DNA of 13,029 nt, taken from assembly GCA_005883175.1 (NCBI GenBank), contig VAYV01000066.1, positions 1 to 13,029 on the forward strand, written 5' to 3'. Positions 12,302-13,029 of this stretch are shown here, piece by piece; the first letter of the stretch is position 1; every line of letters starts with the position of its first letter. The stretch is from Actinomycetota bacterium. GTDB lineage: Bacteria > Actinomycetota > AC-67. Under the pieces are notes generated by a model. That model was not told the origin of the DNA. It saw only the letters and a list, made by a program, of their open reading frames with translations, and ran no database searches. Made by a program: the position numbers and the translations under genes.

Positions 12302-13029
12302 TCACAGCCTCTTCAGGATCTCGGTTTCGATCTCGGACGCCCGGAACGGGTGCCCTTGGATCTTGTTGTAAGACTTCGCGTCGACGAGGTACTCCGCGCG
12401 CAAGATCTTCACGAGCTGCCCGAGGTTGATCTCGCCCTGCGCGCGCACCTTCTCGCACCCGGCGCGGATCGCGCCGAACGTCGAGCCCCAGCTGATCACG
12501 AGTAGATCGGCCTCGCCGGACGGATCGTCGACCTCCAGCGCCGGGATGTCGTCGGCAATCTTGGCGACCTTCGCCGCGCGGATGCGGCTCATGTACTCGT
12601 GATTCTGCGGGTCATAGCTGACGTTGCCGGTGCCGTCCTGCTTTTCCAAGCCGCCCACACGGTGCTCGAGCCCCGGCGTTCCCGGGACTGCCCACGGGCG
12701 CGCGAGGTTCTCATCGCGGACGTACGGCCAGAACTCGCCTTCGTGGTTCGGGGCGGTTGCGAACGCAACGCTGATGTCGGGGAGGTCGTTCACGTCTGGA
12801 ACCTTCCACGGCTCCGATGAGTTCGCGAGGAACGTGTCCGACAGGATGAACACCGGTGTGCGGTACTTCAATGCGATACGAGCAGCCTCGATCGCCGCGT
12901 GGAAGCACTCCGCCGGCGTGCGCGGCGCGATGATCGGCGCCGGCGACTCGCCGTGGCGCCCGTACATCGCGAGCAGCAAGTCCGCGGCTTCTTGCTTGGT
13001 CGGCATGCCCGTCGACGGCCCCGCGCGCT
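12302..13029 (-). CDS. korA: 2-oxoacid:ferredoxin oxidoreductase, alpha subunit (5' end outside window) with an internal gap
   Basis: This is the C-terminal part of the alpha subunit of the Kor complex. The frame enters the window as RAGPSTGMPTKQEAADLL, the conserved GPSTGxPTK segment that contacts TPP/2-oxoacid, so the ATG at 13006 is internal and the N-terminal gamma-like and pyrimidine-binding parts lie outside. Further homology: ALKYRTPVFILSDTFLANSSEPW, VPGTPGLEHRVGGLEKQDGTGNVSYDPQNHEYMSRIRAAKV, and WGSTFGAIRAG. After KVRAQG the usual block ending in LRHLNPFP...VLVPE (about 35 residues) appears to be missing in frame, and the protein resumes with INLGQLVKILRAEYLVDAKSYNKIQG. The remaining domain III would be incomplete. 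Stop TGA (12304-12302) is 5 nt from the korB start. Confidence 0.88.
   Translation of the reverse strand, partial: RAGPSTGMPTKQEAADLLLAMYGRHGESPAPIIAPRTPAECFHAAIEAARIALKYRTPVFILSDTFLANSSEPWKVPDVNDLPDISVAFATAPNHEGEFWPYVRDENLARPWAVPGTPGLEHRVGGLEKQDGTGNVSYDPQNHEYMSRIRAAKVAKIADDIPALEVDDPSGEADLLVISWGSTFGAIRAGCEKVRAQGEINLGQLVKILRAEYLVDAKSYNKIQGHPFRASEIETEILKRL

Noticed and set aside
12297..12458. Upstream extension of korB
   Set aside because: Overlaps korA in another frame; MAEQNGGG at 12296, 5 nt after the korA stop, is the expected start.
1..13029. CRISPR arrays, tRNA/rRNA genes, insertion sequences, toxin-antitoxin or phage-defence genes
   Set aside because: No regularly spaced repeats, cloverleaf-like segments, transposase motifs or terminal inverted repeats were recognised on reading both strands.

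Overview
The window is compact, GC-rich bacterial DNA, most likely from an actinobacterial-type (Actinomycetota) genome. This is inferred from the gene families (RhlG-like SDR, KorAB of the actinobacterial type, large KatG), the codon style, and several starts that lack a Shine-Dalgarno sequence but have a TANNNT box 6-8 nt upstream (leaderless pattern). I cannot name a species. Thirteen protein genes fill the window. No gene-free stretch exceeds about 210 bp, and I see no tRNA, rRNA, CRISPR array, IS element or phage gene.

Layout. Positions 1-654 (+) hold the C-terminal part of a short-chain dehydrogenase, converging on trpD (651-1560, -), whose N-terminal part is broken. A divergent alpha/beta hydrolase with an epoxide-hydrolase-type nucleophile (1616-2411, +) is also broken. 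It converges on a nitronate monooxygenase-like gene (2408-3202, -), which is divergent from an RpiB-like sugar-phosphate isomerase (3222-3659, +). A tight four-gene operon on the minus strand (7076 to 3656) encodes a degenerate response-regulator receiver, a gluconate 2-dehydrogenase subunit-3-like small subunit, a GMC flavoprotein and a DUF72 protein. Next come katG (7174-9366, -) and a divergent aquaporin (9576-10367, +), then a bidirectional terminator, a putative LppX/LolA-fold-like lipoprotein (10427-11200, -), and korB plus the C-terminal part of korA (11268-13029, -).

How genes work together. KorA/KorB form a 2-oxoacid (2-oxoglutarate-type):ferredoxin oxidoreductase. The subunit-3-like protein and the GMC protein should form an oxidoreductase complex. 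KatG and the aquaporin share one intergenic region and may form a peroxide or osmotic stress pair (inference).

Two structural themes stand out. (1) All three tightly packed convergent gene pairs end in one shared CTAA/CTAG tetranucleotide that gives a stop on both strands, and a TACCCTA heptamer reads as a -10 box on both strands between two divergent genes. (2) Four genes (trpD, hydrolase, NMO-like, korA) each appear to lack one internal block of roughly 25-50 residues compared with their families; two of them are also frameshifted. This looks like either a systematic assembly/consensus problem or local gene decay, and should be resolved before functions are assigned to those four genes. I do not see a clear novel defence or mobile system. 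The least familiar unit is the receiver/subunit-3/GMC/DUF72 operon.
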